Of a DNA stretch of 64,000 bases, positions 26,930 to 36,066 are shown piece by piece. Made by a program: the position numbers and the translations under genes. This stretch comes from Betaproteobacteria bacterium (lineage in GTDB: Bacteria; Pseudomonadota; Gammaproteobacteria; Burkholderiales; Casimicrobiaceae): contig JAAFJA010000003.1 in the NCBI GenBank assembly GCA_013298765.1, forward strand, positions 186,001 through 250,000, given 5' to 3'. Within the stretch, counting starts at the first letter, position 1. The number at the start of each line of letters is the position of its first letter. The notes below the pieces were generated by a model. It did not search any database. It was not told the origin of the DNA and worked only from the letters and a program-made list of their open reading frames with translations.

Positions 26930-28270
26930 ATGAATATCTTTCCTTCGCCACACGCGGCTCGGCGCGCGATTCGGCGCGCGGCGGCAGCGCTGGCGTGCGC
27001 GAGCGCAGTGGCTGCATTGACCCACGCCGCACCGTTTGCCTACATCGGCAACCACGGCTCAAACACTGTCACCGTCGTTGACATGGCGAGTGGTTCGGCC
27101 GCCACGACGATCGTGGTCGGTGCCGCACCGTATGGCGTTGCCGCCGCACCGAGTGGTACCTTCGTCTACGTTACCGATCACCGTGGCAATACTGTCTCAG
27201 TCATCAATGCGGTCACCAACAGGCTGATTGCCACTATTCCCGTCGGTGCCCAGCCCGCAGGCATTGCGTTCAACGCAAGCGGAAGTCGCGCGTACGTCGC
27301 CAACTTTGGCGCGAACACGTTGTCAGTGATCGATACGGCAACGAAATCACAGCTCAGTGCAATCAATGTCGGGGCGCAACCGACGGGCGTTGCCGTCACG
27401 CCGAGCGGCGCGTTTGCGTACGTCAGTAACGCTGCGGCGCGTAGCGTCTCAGTGGTGAATCTCGCAACGAATACCACGACCAGCACGATTAGCGTTGAAA
27501 ACAATCCGCTCGGTGTTGCCATCTCGCCGTCGGGCGACCGCGCGTATGTTGCCAATAGTGGCGGCGCGAGCTTGAGCGTGATTGACACGGCTGGCAATTC
27601 GGTCGTCGCAAACGTTCGCGTCGGAGGATTTCCAAGCGGTGTCGCGGTGGGCCCGGACGGCAGCAAGGTGTATGTGAGTAATCTATTCGACAAGACCGTG
27701 TCGGTAGTGCGCACATCGGATAATGTGGTGACCAACACCATTGCGATCGGCAACACGCCAGTAGGCGTTGCCATCACGCGGACTGGCAGCCAAGCGATCG
27801 TTGCCAACATTGAAGGCGACAATGTCACTCGAATCGATACGCTGGGTAACAGCACGGTCGGCAGTACCGCCGTGGGGAACGCGCCCGTCAGCCTCGGAAA
27901 CTTTGTGGCCTATCCACCGTTTTGTTCGCTCGATGCAGACGGCGACGGTGCGCTGACTGCAGCCACCGATGGGTTGTTGATCGTGCGCTATTTGCTCGGT
28001 TTTCGCGGCGCTCCACTGGTGAACAACGCGGTGGGCCCGACAGCGCCTCTTACCATGGCACAGATTGAAGGCAATGTCGGCGCGCTTAACCTAGACATTG
28101 ACGGCGATAGCGCGATGCGGGCACCTACCGATGGCTTGATGCTGCTGCGCGCGATGTTGCAATTGCCAACGTCCACCTGGACGAACGGCGTGAGTAACGG
28201 CACTTTCACCACTGCTCAGGCGCTCAGCTGGATTGCGGCTGAACATGGGGCAAATTGCTTGCCGCCGTGA
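26930..28270 (+). CDS. Secreted seven-bladed YVTN beta-propeller with dockerin-like C-terminus
   Basis: The 446-residue protein has an Arg-rich signal peptide (to about residue 33). Seven consecutive blades of about 42 residues follow (35-330), each with a YIGN/YVTD/YVAN/YVSN strand and NTVSVID-type words: a YVTN-family propeller. Residues 331-446 contain two dockerin-like EF-hand units, LDADGDG...TDGLLIVRYLLG and LDIDGDS...TDGLMLLRAMLQ. The same tail architecture ends the large Ig-like protein at 41984-44629. A surface or extracellular binding role is inferred; no catalytic site is seen. Confidence 0.85.
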   Translation: MNIFPSPHAARRAIRRAAAALACASAVAALTHAAPFAYIGNHGSNTVTVVDMASGSAATTIVVGAAPYGVAAAPSGTFVYVTDHRGNTVSVINAVTNRLIATIPVGAQPAGIAFNASGSRAYVANFGANTLSVIDTATKSQLSAINVGAQPTGVAVTPSGAFAYVSNAAARSVSVVNLATNTTTSTISVENNPLGVAISPSGDRAYVANSGGASLSVIDTAGNSVVANVRVGGFPSGVAVGPDGSKVYVSNLFDKTVSVVRTSDNVVTNTIAIGNTPVGVAITRTGSQAIVANIEGDNVTRIDTLGNSTVGSTAVGNAPVSLGNFVAYPPFCSLDADGDGALTAATDGLLIVRYLLGFRGAPLVNNAVGPTAPLTMAQIEGNVGALNLDIDGDSAMRAPTDGLMLLRAMLQLPTSTWTNGVSNGTFTTAQALSWIAAEHGANCLPP

Positions 28271-28428
28271 TCGACACAACGATGCTCGCAGTTGCTTGCT
28301 TCGAGAACACCGTTGCCATGCAACGCGCATCGGCGCGAGAGACGACCGTGGGGCCGTGGGTGCTCGACATCGCGACTGTTTTCCATTGAAATGGAGGCGC
28401 AATTTCGCCCGCACATTCAAAACAAGCG

Positions 28429-28974
28429 ATGCACTCCTCCCCCTCCGAAGCCACTGTACCCGTCAATAGCCGAATCGCAAATCGATTAAGCGGCGCAAGT
28501 TTTTACGACGCCTGGCGCGTTACCTCTAGTCAGCACGAGCGCTCAGCGCTGGAACATTTTCTAGCCGCCGCTCAGAAAACGCCGCGCTGGGTGAATCTGG
28601 CTATGACCGCTCGCAACCGTCTCGTGCAACTTGCGGGGCTGAAGAATCTTGGCACCTTAAGCGCGGTTGATCGCGCGCGACCGCTTGATAGCTATTCACC
28701 CGGCGATCGGGTGGGGATATTTACGCTTTTTGAAAATTCGTTTGACGAGGTTTTGCTTGGTGATTGCGACAAACATCTCGATGTCGTGCTGAGTGTGCAC
28801 CGCCGCCCACTTGAGGATCAATCTGCGGTTGAAATCACACTCACGACCGTTGTCCACGTTAAAAATTGGCTGGGGCGGCTCTACATGTTGCCGGTGACAC
28901 CAGCGCATCGACGGATCGCGCCGGCCGTACTCGCGTCGATTGCCAGTCCGCGCGAAAGCGTTCTCGGCGTCTAG
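28429..28974 (+). CDS. DUF2867 family protein
   Basis: The 181-residue protein matches the DUF2867 family: FYDAWRVT near residue 25, then PRWVNLAMTARNRLVQLAGLKN and GDRVGIFTLFENSFDEVLLGDCDKHLD. The family is found alone or fused to NAD-binding domains and has no firm biochemical role. Its TAG stop is the CTAG end of a 47-bp palindromic repeat. It is oriented with, but 158 bases after, the propeller gene. Confidence 0.75.
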   Translation: MHSSPSEATVPVNSRIANRLSGASFYDAWRVTSSQHERSALEHFLAAAQKTPRWVNLAMTARNRLVQLAGLKNLGTLSAVDRARPLDSYSPGDRVGIFTLFENSFDEVLLGDCDKHLDVVLSVHRRPLEDQSAVEITLTTVVHVKNWLGRLYMLPVTPAHRRIAPAVLASIASPRESVLGV

Positions 28975-29017
28975 GGAGGCGCAGAAGCGTCGCACACCGT
29001 TTTAGGCGTTTCCCTAG
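28971..29017. repeat. 47-bp CTAG-ended palindrome related to the 9212-9380 element
   Basis: CTAGGGAGGCGC (28971-28982) faces GGCGTTTCCCTAG (29005-29017). The right end is the same as that of the 169-bp element at 9212-9380, so this looks like an internally deleted derivative. As at 9212, the left CTAG supplies the stop codon of the preceding gene. Confidence 0.6.
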
Positions 29018-29068
29018 CACTCGCTTGCCCGACTTTACGCCGTCGGCGTGTGAGCAGACAATCTCGCC

Positions 29069-30232
29069 GTGAGCACTTACAGCGTCGGCAATCGAGTCAC
29101 TCTGCTGCGCAACGGGACGGAATACTTCCCGGCGCTGATCACGGCTATTGAGGCGGCCGAGCGATCCGTTTACGTAGAGGCCTACATCCTGGCCGATGAC
29201 GCATCGGGCGCGGTGGTGGCTGACGCCTTGGCCGCCGCCGCTGAACGCGGGGTGAGTGTGCGGGTGGTGGTGGATGGCTTTGGCAGTAAGGCCTATCTCA
29301 CTGCGCGCCTTCGCGACGCGCTCCTGCGCGCAGGCGCATGGATCGTGTTGTATCGTGCGGATGTATTTCCCAATACGTGGCGCTTGGCGCGTTTGCGCCG
29401 GCTGCATCGAAAGCTCGTGGTGATCGACGGCACCTCCGCCTTCGTCGGCGGCATCAATCTGATTGATGACATGAATACCCCCGGCCACACGCCGCCACGA
29501 ATCGATTTTGCGGTGCGCGTTGAAGGGCCGATCCTTGAGCCCATTGTTGACGCCGCGCATCGGCTCTGGCGGGTACTGCGTGTGGTGAATCTGGACCCAC
29601 GCCGACTGCCAACGCTTGAACTTATCGCGAATGCAGCGAACGCCGGGCCCACTACCGCCAAGTTTCTGGTGCGCGATAACTTTCGCTATCGCCGCCATAT
29701 CGAGCACGCGTACTTGGCGGCGATTCGCTCGGCGCGCGAGGAAGTAATCATCGCGTGCGCCTACTTTTTCCCTGGGATTCGATTCCGGCGGGAATTGATC
29801 GCCGCCGCAGCGCGCGGGGTCAAAGTAACGCTTCTTTTGCAGGGGCGCGTTGAATACGCCGTACTTCACCACGGCAGCAAAGCGCTTTACGGTCAATTGC
29901 TCGAGGGCGGTGTTGGCATCGTTGAATACGAGAAGAGCTTTTTGCACGCCAAGGTCGCGGTCGTGGATCGTCGCTGGGCGACTGTGGGCTCGTCCAATAT
30001 TGATCCGTTTTCGCTGTTGCTCGCGCGCGAGGCAAATGTGTTCGTGCGGGATCGCGATTTCGCGACTGAACTCACGCAAGAACTCGGATCGCTAATCGCT
30101 ACTGGCGGGAGGAAGGTGGACCCTGATCGCTGGCGTGAGCGCGGTTGGTTCGCGCGCGTACTCGACTGGGCAGCATACGGCTTTATCCGCGCAGCCATCG
30201 GCTTCGTCGGATCGCGAGGCAAAAGATGGTGA
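29069..30232 (+). CDS. clsB: Cardiolipin synthase ClsB (phospholipase D family)
   Basis: This enzyme forms cardiolipin from phosphatidylglycerol (or with phosphatidylethanolamine). The 387-residue protein has two HxKxxxxD motifs: HRKLVVID (113-120), followed by GGINL, and HAKVAVVD (293-300), followed by GSSNIDP. The absence of N-terminal membrane segments fits the ClsB (YbhO) branch rather than ClsA. The start is GTG at 29069. The C-terminus has a hydrophobic amphipathic stretch. Confidence 0.9.
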   Translation: MSTYSVGNRVTLLRNGTEYFPALITAIEAAERSVYVEAYILADDASGAVVADALAAAAERGVSVRVVVDGFGSKAYLTARLRDALLRAGAWIVLYRADVFPNTWRLARLRRLHRKLVVIDGTSAFVGGINLIDDMNTPGHTPPRIDFAVRVEGPILEPIVDAAHRLWRVLRVVNLDPRRLPTLELIANAANAGPTTAKFLVRDNFRYRRHIEHAYLAAIRSAREEVIIACAYFFPGIRFRRELIAAAARGVKVTLLLQGRVEYAVLHHGSKALYGQLLEGGVGIVEYEKSFLHAKVAVVDRRWATVGSSNIDPFSLLLAREANVFVRDRDFATELTQELGSLIATGGRKVDPDRWRERGWFARVLDWAAYGFIRAAIGFVGSRGKRW

Positions 30233-30312
30233 TCGAGTGAGTAAAAAACACACTGCGAGCCCTTTATAAGTCTTCGCTAAGATGATAATGCAGTGGCAAT
30301 GAAACTGATTCC

Positions 30313-30318
30313 TATAAT
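30313..30318 (+). promoter_or_regulatory. Perfect TATAAT -10 element 6 bases before the response-regulator ATG
   Basis: TATAAT at 30313-30318 ends 6 bases before the ATG at 30325, so transcription would start at or next to the start codon, predicting a leaderless message. No good -35 hexamer is evident at 16-18 bases; TGGCAA (30294-30299) is too close. No Shine-Dalgarno sequence is present. Confidence 0.45.
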
Positions 30319-30324
30319 GGCCCG

Positions 30325-31296
30325 ATGACAGACGACTCGGCTCCCGAAACCGCGCAAACTGGTGAACCAGTGATGCTCGCGACCGCGCGCTTGGTCGGTT
30401 TCAGCCCGCGCGATAACGAGCTATTGCGCGCTTTCTTGCGTCGACCGAGTAGCGCTGGCACGTCGCTTGAGGTGACCGACGCGCTCGATGCCGACGTGTT
30501 GATCGCCAACATGTCGCAGCCGGAATCCGTGATGGCCGTGCGCCGTTTTAAGCAACCGGGGCGAACGATAGGATTGGTGCAGCAATTCGCCTCTGATGCG
30601 GCCTATTACCAAGTTCAGCAAAATTCCCAGCTGCTTTATTCCTTGGCGCAGGGCATCAATCGATTGCGCGAAGGCTGGTATCCGCCACACCTCTTGCAGC
30701 ACACTGCGACGCCCGCCCCCGCGCTGCCGCCCGCTGAAGAATCCTCGCCGTCAGCCAACACCGAATTCACGAGCGCGGATGAAGTGCCCGCACAGTTAAA
30801 CAGCGAACCGGCGGTTGCAACGCCCGCGCCGAGCGAGGCCGCCGCCGCGCTACCGTCTGTTGAAATGAAGGCCGCGCCCCGCGACAACCAGGAATCGCTA
30901 CCGTGGCAGCGCAAACTCTCGATCCTGGTGATTGATGATTCGAAGTTTTCGCGGGTCTCGATTCAAGAGGCGCTGGTAAAGATTGGCTTCAACGTTGATA
31001 CGGCCATTGACGGCGAAGAAGGTGTTCGCATGGCGGGCGAGAAGATCTATGACGTCGCATTGATCGATTTCGAGATGCCAGGTATCAAGGGCCCGGAGAC
31101 GATCCGCCGCCTGCGATTACTCGGTATGAACACGCCACAGTTGTTGATCATGTTGACGTCGCGAACTGGCGCAGTGGATCGATTGCGCGCGAAACTTGCT
31201 GGTTGCGACGCCTACCTCACCAAGCCAACGAAGATGAGCGAATTTGTCGCCGTGCTCACTCAGTTTGCCTCACAAGGAAAGCTTAAGCGCGGGTGA
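30325..31296 (+). CDS. Response regulator with divergent N-terminal domain and C-terminal receiver
   Basis: The 323-residue protein has three parts. Residues 18-120 form a globular domain that looks like a degenerate receiver-like fold but lacks acidic-pocket residues. Residues 127-195 are a Pro/Ala/Ser/Glu linker. Residues 198-320 are a standard receiver with acidic pair Asp204-Asp205, phospho-acceptor Asp248 (ALIDFEMPG), Thr/Ser in MLTSRTG and Lys in YLTKPT. There is no DNA-binding output domain, so it works by protein contact. Its stop overlaps the GTG start of the Atm1-type exporter (GTGA). No histidine kinase is adjacent. Confidence 0.8.
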   Translation: MTDDSAPETAQTGEPVMLATARLVGFSPRDNELLRAFLRRPSSAGTSLEVTDALDADVLIANMSQPESVMAVRRFKQPGRTIGLVQQFASDAAYYQVQQNSQLLYSLAQGINRLREGWYPPHLLQHTATPAPALPPAEESSPSANTEFTSADEVPAQLNSEPAVATPAPSEAAAALPSVEMKAAPRDNQESLPWQRKLSILVIDDSKFSRVSIQEALVKIGFNVDTAIDGEEGVRMAGEKIYDVALIDFEMPGIKGPETIRRLRLLGMNTPQLLIMLTSRTGAVDRLRAKLAGCDAYLTKPTKMSEFVAVLTQFASQGKLKRG

Positions 31297-33119
31297 TTGA
31301 TCGCTCACAGCCAGCTTCGAGCGCCATGAATTCCCCCGCTGACGATTTACGCTCGCCCATTCGCCTGCTTTGGCCGTACCTCGCGCAACACAAGCCGCGA
31401 ATCGCAGTTGCATTGAGCTGTCTGCTGCTCGCGAAGATCGCGAACGTGATGGTGCCGGTGACGCTCAAGTGGATCGTGGACCGAATGAGTGTTGAAAAGG
31501 CGCTGCTTGCCGCACCATTCGCGCTCTTGATCGCTTACGGCTTTGCGCGGCTGTCCGTTACCTTTTTTACCGAGCTGCGCGAATTCTTTTTCGCCAAGGT
31601 CACCCAACGCTCGATCCGCCGCGTAGCGCTGGAAACCTTCGAGCATCTGCATCGACTTTCGCTCAGATTTCATCTGGCGCGACAAACCGGCGGGCTCACC
31701 CGCGACATTGAGCGCGGCACACGTGGCATCTCGTCCTTGCTCTCTTACATGCTGTTTTCAATCGTGCCCACGCTCATTGAGCTCGCGCTCGTTGCAGGCA
31801 TCTTGGCGTGGAATTACGACTGGAGTTTCGTGACCATCACGTTGGTGACGCTCGGCCTCTACATTGCGTACACAATTTTCGTGACGGAATGGCGAACTGC
31901 ATTTCGTAAGGAAATGAACGAGCTCGATTCCAAAGCGAACTCGAAAGCCATCGATTCGCTCTTGAACTACGAGACGGTCAAGTATTTCGGCAACGAGCGA
32001 TTCGAAGCGGATCGCTACGATCAAAGTTTGCAGCGCTGGGAGCGCGCCGCCGTGCGCTCGCAAACCTCGCTGTCGCTACTCAATCTGGGCCAGAGTTTTT
32101 TTATTGCCGCGGGCGCGAGCCTCGTCATGTGGCGTGCGATCGATGGCGTCATGGTCGGCAAGATGACAATTGGCGATCTGGTGATGGTCAACGCCTTTTT
32201 GATTCAGCTTTACGCGCCGCTTAATTTTTTGGGTGTCATTTATCGCGAGATTCGCCAAGCGGTCACCGACATGGGGCGCATGTTCGGCTTGCTTCGTGAA
32301 AATCAGGAAGTGGCAGATCGACCTAACGCCATTATTTATCAGGGCAAAGGCGATAAAAGTGGCTTTGTTGAATTCGATAAAGTCAGCTTCCGATACGAGG
32401 AAAATAGACCGATTTTGCAAGAAATCAGCTTCGAAATTCCTGCGGGCAAAACGCTTGCGGTGGTTGGCGCAAGCGGCGGCGGCAAGAGCACGCTCGCACG
32501 GCTGCTGTTTCGTTTCTACGATGTCACCGACGGCGCAATCCGCGTCGATGGCACCGATATCCGCGACATGACGCAGCCCTCGCTACGCGCTGCGATCGCC
32601 ATCGTCCCGCAAGACACCGTGTTGTTCAACGACACGCTCGAATACAACTTGCGCTATGGCCGCCCCGAAGCGAGTGACGAAGCGTTAGCGCAAGCCATTC
32701 GCCAGGCGCGGCTCGACCAGTTCATTGCGAAACTGCCAGATGGGTTGCAAACGTCGGTTGGCGAGCGCGGACTGAAGCTCTCGGGCGGCGAAAAACAGCG
32801 CGTCGCCATTGCCCGCGCGCTGCTTAAAAATCCTACGATTTTGATATTCGACGAAGCAACCTCAGCGCTCGATAGCGAAAGCGAAAAGGCGATTCAGGCA
32901 GAGATTGCAGCGGTGAGTCGCGAACGCACCACGATGATCATCGCGCACCGTCTTTCCACCATCGTCGAGGCCGATCAGATCATTGTGATGGACTCGGGCC
33001 GCATTGTTGAACGCGGCACGCATAGTGAACTGCTCGCGAGCGGCGGAGTCTATGCACGCTTATGGTCGCTGCAGGCCGATGCGACGAATGACGTTCAGTC
33101 GGTTTCACAACCCCACTAA
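31293..33119 (+). CDS. Atm1-type ABC exporter (fused permease and ATPase)
   Basis: The 608-residue half-transporter has a six-helix membrane domain (about 25-320) and an ATPase domain (about 350-590) with Walker A GASGGGKST, signature LSGGEKQRVAIARAL and Walker B TILIFDEATSALD. The stretch SKANSKAIDSLLNYETVKYFGNE is typical of Atm1/HMT1 (ABCB7-like) exporters, which move glutathione or glutathione-metal/persulfide conjugates. The start is GTG at 31293, overlapping the response-regulator stop; ATG at 31326 is an alternative. Inner membrane. Confidence 0.9.
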   Translation: MIDRSQPASSAMNSPADDLRSPIRLLWPYLAQHKPRIAVALSCLLLAKIANVMVPVTLKWIVDRMSVEKALLAAPFALLIAYGFARLSVTFFTELREFFFAKVTQRSIRRVALETFEHLHRLSLRFHLARQTGGLTRDIERGTRGISSLLSYMLFSIVPTLIELALVAGILAWNYDWSFVTITLVTLGLYIAYTIFVTEWRTAFRKEMNELDSKANSKAIDSLLNYETVKYFGNERFEADRYDQSLQRWERAAVRSQTSLSLLNLGQSFFIAAGASLVMWRAIDGVMVGKMTIGDLVMVNAFLIQLYAPLNFLGVIYREIRQAVTDMGRMFGLLRENQEVADRPNAIIYQGKGDKSGFVEFDKVSFRYEENRPILQEISFEIPAGKTLAVVGASGGGKSTLARLLFRFYDVTDGAIRVDGTDIRDMTQPSLRAAIAIVPQDTVLFNDTLEYNLRYGRPEASDEALAQAIRQARLDQFIAKLPDGLQTSVGERGLKLSGGEKQRVAIARALLKNPTILIFDEATSALDSESEKAIQAEIAAVSRERTTMIIAHRLSTIVEADQIIVMDSGRIVERGTHSELLASGGVYARLWSLQADATNDVQSVSQPH

Positions 33120-33166
33120 ACTCGCCGAGTCGAAGCGAGCTTGTCGCCCGGATTTCTCCTCCTCGT

Positions 33167-35935
33167 ATGAAAAACTACATTAAACACACTCTTCTGGCAT
33201 CGGTCTTCGTTGCCTTCACAGTGAGCACGCTTGCGTTTGCGCAAACAAGCGCGAGCCCCCCGACTGCCGCCAAGCCGACTCTATCCAGTCCAGCGCAAGC
33301 GTGGGATCGTGGCCCGAGCGTCGCCGGGCTCACTGAATACACCTTGCGCGCGAATGGGCTGCGCGTGCTGCTCTTCCCAGACGCATCCACGCCGAAAACA
33401 ACGGTCAACATCACTTATTTAGTGGGCTCTCGCCACGAAGGCTATGGCGAAACCGGCATGGCGCACTTGCTTGAACACATGCTCTTCAAGGCTTCGGGGA
33501 AGTATCCGAATCTTTGGAAAGAGATGAACGATCGAGGGTTCATCAACAACGGCACCACATGGACCGATCGCACCAACTATTTCGAAACCTTTAACGCAAC
33601 CGATGACAATTTGCGTTGGGCGCTCGAAATGGAAGCGGATCGCATGGTCAATTCGAAGATCTTGCGCGAAGAGCTTGATACCGAAATGACCGTCGTGCGA
33701 AATGAATTCGAACGCGGCGAAAACAATCCGCAATGGGCCTTATCAGAACGTGTGCGATCCGCGCAGTTCAATTGGCATAACTACGGCAATTCAACGATTG
33801 GCAATCGCAGCGATATTGAAAACGTCGGCATCGAGAATTTGCGCGCGTTCTATCGCAACTATTACCAGCCTGACAACGCCGTGCTGTTGGTTGCAGGAAA
33901 GTTTGATACCGACAAGACGCTCGCCTGGATTGAACAGTTTTTTGGTGCAATTCCAAAGCCAACGCGGCAGCTGCAAAAGCTCTGGACAGTGGAGCCCTCG
34001 CAAGACGGAGAGCGCGAAGTCACGGTGCGCCGCGTCGGCGACTCGCAATACTTGTTTGCCTCCTATCGCGCGCCGTCTGCACTTCATCCTGATCACGCAG
34101 CGCTGCAAGTGCTGTCGCGGCTCATGACCACGGAGCCCGCTGGGCGACTCTATAAAGCGATGGTTGAAAGCAAGCTCGCCGTGGCCGTGGAGGGCGACCA
34201 TGATTCGATGTTTGATCCCGCCGCGACGGGGTTTTGGGCGACGCTCAACAAGAATCAAGCGCTGGACCGAGCGCGTGATGCGTTCTTGCGTGTGATCGAA
34301 GTTGAAGCAGCAAAACCATTTTCTGCGGCTGAGCTCACCCGCGTGAAACTGCAGTTCGAAAAGGAAAACGAACAAGTGCTCGCCAATTCAGGTCGATTCG
34401 CCGTCGCGCTTTCGGAGGCGATTGCCCTGGGTGATTGGCGTACGTTCTTTCTGCAACGTGATCGCTTGCAAACAGTGAGCCTTGCCGATGTGGAGCGAGT
34501 GGCAAAAACGTACTTCAAGCCGCAGAACCGAACGTTGGGCCGATTCATCCCCACAGCAAAGCCTGATCGCAGCGAGATGCCGGTAACGCCAACGATTACA
34601 GCGTTGATGAAAGACTTCAAAGGCGGTGACGCGCTCGGTGACGGTGAACAGTTTGAGCCGACGCCTGCCAACATCGAAAAACGCGTAGAGCGACTGACTT
34701 TGGCAAACGGCCTACGCGTGAATCTGCTTCCAAAGAAAACACGCGGTAATACGGTGAACATTGCGCTCACCATTGGGTTCGGCGATGAAGCCTCGCGCAC
34801 CGGCAAATCCGCAATTGAAACTCTGGCTAGCGCGACGATGATGCGCGGGGCAAAAGGCCTTGATCGTCAGGCGATTCGTGATCGCATGGATCAACTGCGC
34901 GCGAGCGGCTCGATTGGTTTGAGCGGCGGAAACTTCCAAACCAAGCGCGAGTTTGTTCCCGATTTACTTGCACTCGTGTCCAATGTTTACGCCACGGCGA
35001 GCTTCCCCGCGAGCGAAATTGAGCTGGTGAAGAAGGAAATCATCACCTCCATCGAAGAGTCTTCGAAGGATCCGGAGAGTGTCGCCTTCAATGCGATTGA
35101 GCGCCATTTCGCGCCGTTTGCGAAAAACAACTTCCGCTACGTTGAAACGCCTGCAGAGCGAATCGCTTCGCTTCGTGCGGTGACGCGTGAACAGGTGCTT
35201 AGTTATGTCTCGCAGATGCGTGGCCTCTCTGCGGCAGAGTTTTCGATTGTGGGTGAATTCGATGCGGCCGCAGTGAAATCTGCGCTGCAAAAGAATTTTG
35301 CGTCGTTGAAATTGCAGAAGCCCTTCCGTCGCATCGTGACAGAGCATCAAAACATCGCAAAGAAATCGGAGCGCTTGCAAACGCCCGACAAAGAAAATGC
35401 AACGTTTGTGGCGCGAGTTGCCTTCCCGTTGCAAGACAAAGCGACCGACTACCCGTCGTTGTTGCTCGCCGATTTCATTGTCGGCGGCTCAGCGGGCGCT
35501 CGACTCTTCACCCGTGTTCGTGAAAAAGAGGGGCTCTCCTACGATGTGTTTAGTTACACCACGGTGCCGACCTTCTCAAGCAATGCAAGCTGGACCTTTG
35601 GCTTCATCGCCAACCCACAAAACGCGGCGAAGGCGGAGGCCTCCTTGCGTGATGAATTGAAGCGTTTGACCAATGACGAGCTCACCGAAGCCGAGTTTGA
35701 AGCGCAGAAGAAATCATTCCTGGATCAGCGCTTGGTTCGTCGTACGAGCGATGCGGCACTTGCCTCGCAGCTCACGCTTTTGACCGATACGGAGCGCACG
35801 TTTGCGTTCGTCGACTCGGTGGAATCAAAGATTCGATCGCTCAAAAAAGCAGACTTTGACGCAACGGTGAAGAAGTTCATCGATGTCGATGCGCTCTCTT
35901 CATTCGTGGCCGGTGATTTCAGCAAAGTGAAATAA
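33167..35935 (+). CDS. M16 family zinc metallopeptidase, two-domain periplasmic form
   Basis: The 922-residue protein has a signal peptide (about 1-26, ending AFA) and two tandem M16 halves. The N-terminal half has the inverted zinc motif HLLEH (His100, Glu103, His104), with the downstream Glu expected in the ETEMTVVRNEFERGE region (about 165-185). The C-terminal half (from about 510) lacks the motif, as in pitrilysin-type clamshell enzymes. It probably degrades peptides in the periplasm. It begins 47 bases after the exporter on the same strand. Confidence 0.9.
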   Translation: MKNYIKHTLLASVFVAFTVSTLAFAQTSASPPTAAKPTLSSPAQAWDRGPSVAGLTEYTLRANGLRVLLFPDASTPKTTVNITYLVGSRHEGYGETGMAHLLEHMLFKASGKYPNLWKEMNDRGFINNGTTWTDRTNYFETFNATDDNLRWALEMEADRMVNSKILREELDTEMTVVRNEFERGENNPQWALSERVRSAQFNWHNYGNSTIGNRSDIENVGIENLRAFYRNYYQPDNAVLLVAGKFDTDKTLAWIEQFFGAIPKPTRQLQKLWTVEPSQDGEREVTVRRVGDSQYLFASYRAPSALHPDHAALQVLSRLMTTEPAGRLYKAMVESKLAVAVEGDHDSMFDPAATGFWATLNKNQALDRARDAFLRVIEVEAAKPFSAAELTRVKLQFEKENEQVLANSGRFAVALSEAIALGDWRTFFLQRDRLQTVSLADVERVAKTYFKPQNRTLGRFIPTAKPDRSEMPVTPTITALMKDFKGGDALGDGEQFEPTPANIEKRVERLTLANGLRVNLLPKKTRGNTVNIALTIGFGDEASRTGKSAIETLASATMMRGAKGLDRQAIRDRMDQLRASGSIGLSGGNFQTKREFVPDLLALVSNVYATASFPASEIELVKKEIITSIEESSKDPESVAFNAIERHFAPFAKNNFRYVETPAERIASLRAVTREQVLSYVSQMRGLSAAEFSIVGEFDAAAVKSALQKNFASLKLQKPFRRIVTEHQNIAKKSERLQTPDKENATFVARVAFPLQDKATDYPSLLLADFIVGGSAGARLFTRVREKEGLSYDVFSYTTVPTFSSNASWTFGFIANPQNAAKAEASLRDELKRLTNDELTEAEFEAQKKSFLDQRLVRRTSDAALASQLTLLTDTERTFAFVDSVESKIRSLKKADFDATVKKFIDVDALSSFVAGDFSKVK

Positions 35936-35975
35936 CTCAAATCCGAAGGCCTGCGTTTCGTTCGCAGTCGCCAAA

Positions 35976-35991
35976 GCCCGTAAAATCGGGC
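35976..35991 (+). promoter_or_regulatory. GCCCG-TAAAAT-CGGGC hairpin/possible -10 box
   Basis: A TAAAAT hexamer (35981-35986) is framed by the inverted repeat GCCCG/CGGGC. TAAAAT is a plausible -10 for the MFS gene 80 bases downstream, although I see no strong -35. The hairpin could alternatively belong to the end of the M16 transcript. Confidence 0.3.
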
Positions 35992-36047
35992 ATCGCATCG
36001 CACCCTCACGCGCAAGCACTCTCGTTTGCGCTGCAATGAATCCTGGG

Positions 36048-36065
36048 GCCCTGCGCCCCGTTTTT
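36048..36065 (+). terminator. Hairpin with T run directly before the MFS start codon
   Basis: GGGGC and GCCCC pair around a 5-base loop and are followed by GTTTTT, the form of an intrinsic terminator for the M16 gene. The T run ends at the ATG of the next gene (36067), leaving no ribosome-binding site, so it may also control entry into the MFS-ccm operon. Confidence 0.5.
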
Positions 36066-36066
36066 C

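Noticed and set aside
28859-30079. A 406-codon minus-strand open frame opposite the cardiolipin synthase
   Set aside because: The plus-strand gene has both HKD motifs in place; the antisense frame has no recognisable domain.
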